A stretch of DNA of 43,898 nt from Flavobacterium succinicans (GTDB taxonomy: Bacteria > Bacteroidota > Bacteroidia > Flavobacteriales > Flavobacteriaceae): contig NZ_JMTM01000011.1 of NCBI RefSeq assembly GCF_001662485.1, positions 1-43,898 on the forward strand, read 5' to 3'. The stretch's first letter is position 1. Each line of letters opens with the position of its first letter. Below the pieces are notes generated by a model. That model was not told the origin of the DNA. It ran no database searches and saw only the letters and a list, made by a program, of their open reading frames with translations. Below are positions 42,775 to 43,898 of this stretch, in pieces. The position numbers and the translations under genes are program-made.

Positions 42775-43487
42775 CTAAAACCTACTTATTCTCTCTCCTA
42801 AAAGTTTCAGATATTTTTCTTTCATGTCATCGGACAAAAAGAAATTTCAATCAACTCCTTCCATTCTGGAAGACATTTAATCATATTTGCCAAAATCGAA
42901 TCAACAGTTTTATCCGAAAGGCCTAAACGCTCTTTAGCATAGTAGTTTATAAAATCTGCTTTTTTAAAATTACTTTTCTTTTCATTTAAAGTAAGTGCCA
43001 TTTCCTCTTCAGGGTTTTTAAAAGCTATTGAGGAATTCAAAAAATCGTAAACGGGTGTCAATGTCGTTTTTCCTCCTTTCGTGATTAATGAAAAGTTTTT
43101 AAGATACATGTCTTCATTTCCAGTGATGAAACAAAACAAAACTCTTTTAAAAAAATCGGCTTTTTCGATAGCAGGAAATGTGCAGAACTCATCCATAACA
43201 TTTACTATCTTTTCAATAGTAAAGCGGTATTTGGTATCTCTTGTATTTCCAGTTAACTGCGCAAAATCTTCTGTAACGATTTTTTTACCTTTTCCGTAGC
43301 GATCAAAACGCTTTATAAAATACGACAAACTGCCATCTTTAGCATAAACCATGCCGTGAAAAGGAACGTCCAGTCCGTATTTTTTAGCCATGCGCATGGT
43401 TACATCTTCGTTTTGTGGTAGCTCTCGAAATAAATCATTTTGCGGTATGATAATATAGTTTCCAAATTGATCCACTATTTCAAAACC
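42775..43487 (-). pseudogene. hipA: Truncated and frameshifted HipA-like kinase
   Basis: The main frame (42822-43475, GTG start) encodes 217 residues that match the C-terminal part of HipA serine/threonine kinases: GNYIIIPQ, NEDVTMRMAKKYGLDVP, TEDFAQLTGNTRDTKY, the catalytic GNEDMYLKNFSLI and the metal aspartate in TPVYDFLNSS. The N-terminal segment with the ATP-binding loop is missing, and a stop at 43488-43490 closes the frame above. At the 3' end the frame shifts at a run of five T (42836-42840); one added T would give FLSDDMKEKYLKLLGERI, the family's normal ending, with a stop at 42775. It is therefore probably a dead toxin gene; no HipB partner is seen. Confidence 0.8.
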
Positions 43488-43490
43488 TTA

Positions 43491-43842
43491 ATCTACTACA
43501 GAAACTATAGCGCTTAAAATAGTCTACCTAAGAAAATTGAGCATCACTTTATTTGCATAAAAACACAGAATAAATTTACAAAATACACCTAAAAAAACGA
43601 AAAAAACCCTATAAACACTAAGATTTCACTTTTCCAAACAAAAATTAGCACAAAATTTAGCCTGAAAAAATTCCTTTTTTGAACGAAGCCAAAACCCTCA
43701 AAATATTAACCAAAGAAAGAATTATTGTACTAACAACTACTTAAAGGATTTCTTCTTATTCAGATTATCCAATCTTTTTGCTTAATCCACAGGTTTTGAA
43801 CTTGATCCTTTATATCTCATGCTTTTTCATAAAACTACAAAA
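43491..43842. other. AT-rich gap between the hipA remnant and the rRNA terminator
   Basis: About 350 bases without an open frame of note, a TAnnTTTG box with a gene behind it, or a repeat I can recognise. It may hold remains of the 5' part of hipA and its flank, eroded beyond recognition. Confidence 0.4.
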
Positions 43843-43845
43843 CAA

Positions 43846-43877
43846 AAAACCCCTTCATCATAAGATGAAGGGGTTTT
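43846..43877 (-). terminator. Terminator of the rRNA operon
   Basis: AAAACCCCTTCATC pairs with GATGAAGGGGTTTT around the loop ATAA. On the minus strand it comes about 10 bases after the presumed 5S end and is followed by a run of T. Confidence 0.85.
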
Positions 43878-43885
43878 ACTAAAGA

Positions 43886-43898
43886 AAGGCGGCGACAT
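43886..43898 (-). rRNA. rrf: 3' end of a 5S rRNA gene (cut by the window edge)
   Basis: The last bases AAGGCGGCGACAT read on the minus strand as ATGTCGCCGCCTT. This matches the conserved 3' end of flavobacterial 5S rRNA, and a strong terminator follows immediately. Only 13 bases are visible, so the call rests on this short match and on the context. Confidence 0.65.

Overview
The window reads as a chromosomal segment of a member of the Bacteroidota, class Flavobacteriia, most likely Flavobacterium or a close relative. The reasons are the AT-rich composition, the gliding-motility ABC genes gldF and gldG, a complete run of flavobacterial housekeeping genes, near absence of Shine-Dalgarno sequences, and repeated -7 promoter boxes of the form TAnnTTTG just upstream of start codons. 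It is mostly core genome, with a few small accessory insertions.

Layout. 1-4.2 kb: a TPR lipid- or periplasm-directed protein behind gyrA (minus strand). 4.5-8.6 kb: clpC, then a single gene joining a retropepsin-like RimB-type protease to the glutamate ligase RimK, ending in a 20-bp perfect hairpin. 8.9-13.2 kb: an anaerobic module of pflB, pflA and an OFA-family transporter. 13.3-19.9 kb: minus-strand menaquinone genes menB, menA, a UPF0173 metallo-hydrolase and menC (followed by a CYTH phosphatase), with a TPR protein and a PIN-domain toxin-antitoxin pair lodged in the middle. 19.9-20.6 kb: a long gene-free gap with decayed coding traces. 20.6-31 kb: cvfB, an M28 peptidase, a 25-residue membrane peptide, an ankyrin protein, a secreted repeat protein, purC, an S9 peptidase, a DUF502-like membrane protein, a HAD phosphatase and phoH. 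30.8-35.7 kb: a SAM hydrolase, a small monooxygenase-like protein, gldF, gldG and dnaN. 35.8-41.7 kb: an unknown gene bracketed by short direct repeats, a membrane-anchored MutS-like ATPase, a universal stress protein, mnmE and a small unknown. 41.7-43.5 kb: two unknown genes, then the remains of a type I restriction specificity gene (hsdS) and of a HipA kinase. The right edge cuts into what looks like the 3' end of a 5S rRNA gene on the minus strand, preceded by its terminator.

How the genes work together. PflB with its activase and an OFA carrier would make and move formate when oxygen is scarce; MenB, MenA and MenC make the respiratory quinone; GldF and GldG form part of the gliding ABC complex with a GldA encoded elsewhere. 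The accessory content (PIN TA pair, unknown cassette gene, hsdS and hipA remnants) sits at operon breaks and next to the rRNA operon, which is where insertions are tolerated. Two copies and one half copy of a structured, flavobacteria-type intergenic RNA motif lie beside these breaks.

I did not find a CRISPR array, an intact insertion sequence, a tRNA gene or an intact phage. The least explained items are the RimB-RimK fusion, the self-contained 25-residue membrane peptide gene, the LDFN-repeat protein, the direct-repeat-bracketed unknown gene and the structured intergenic elements.
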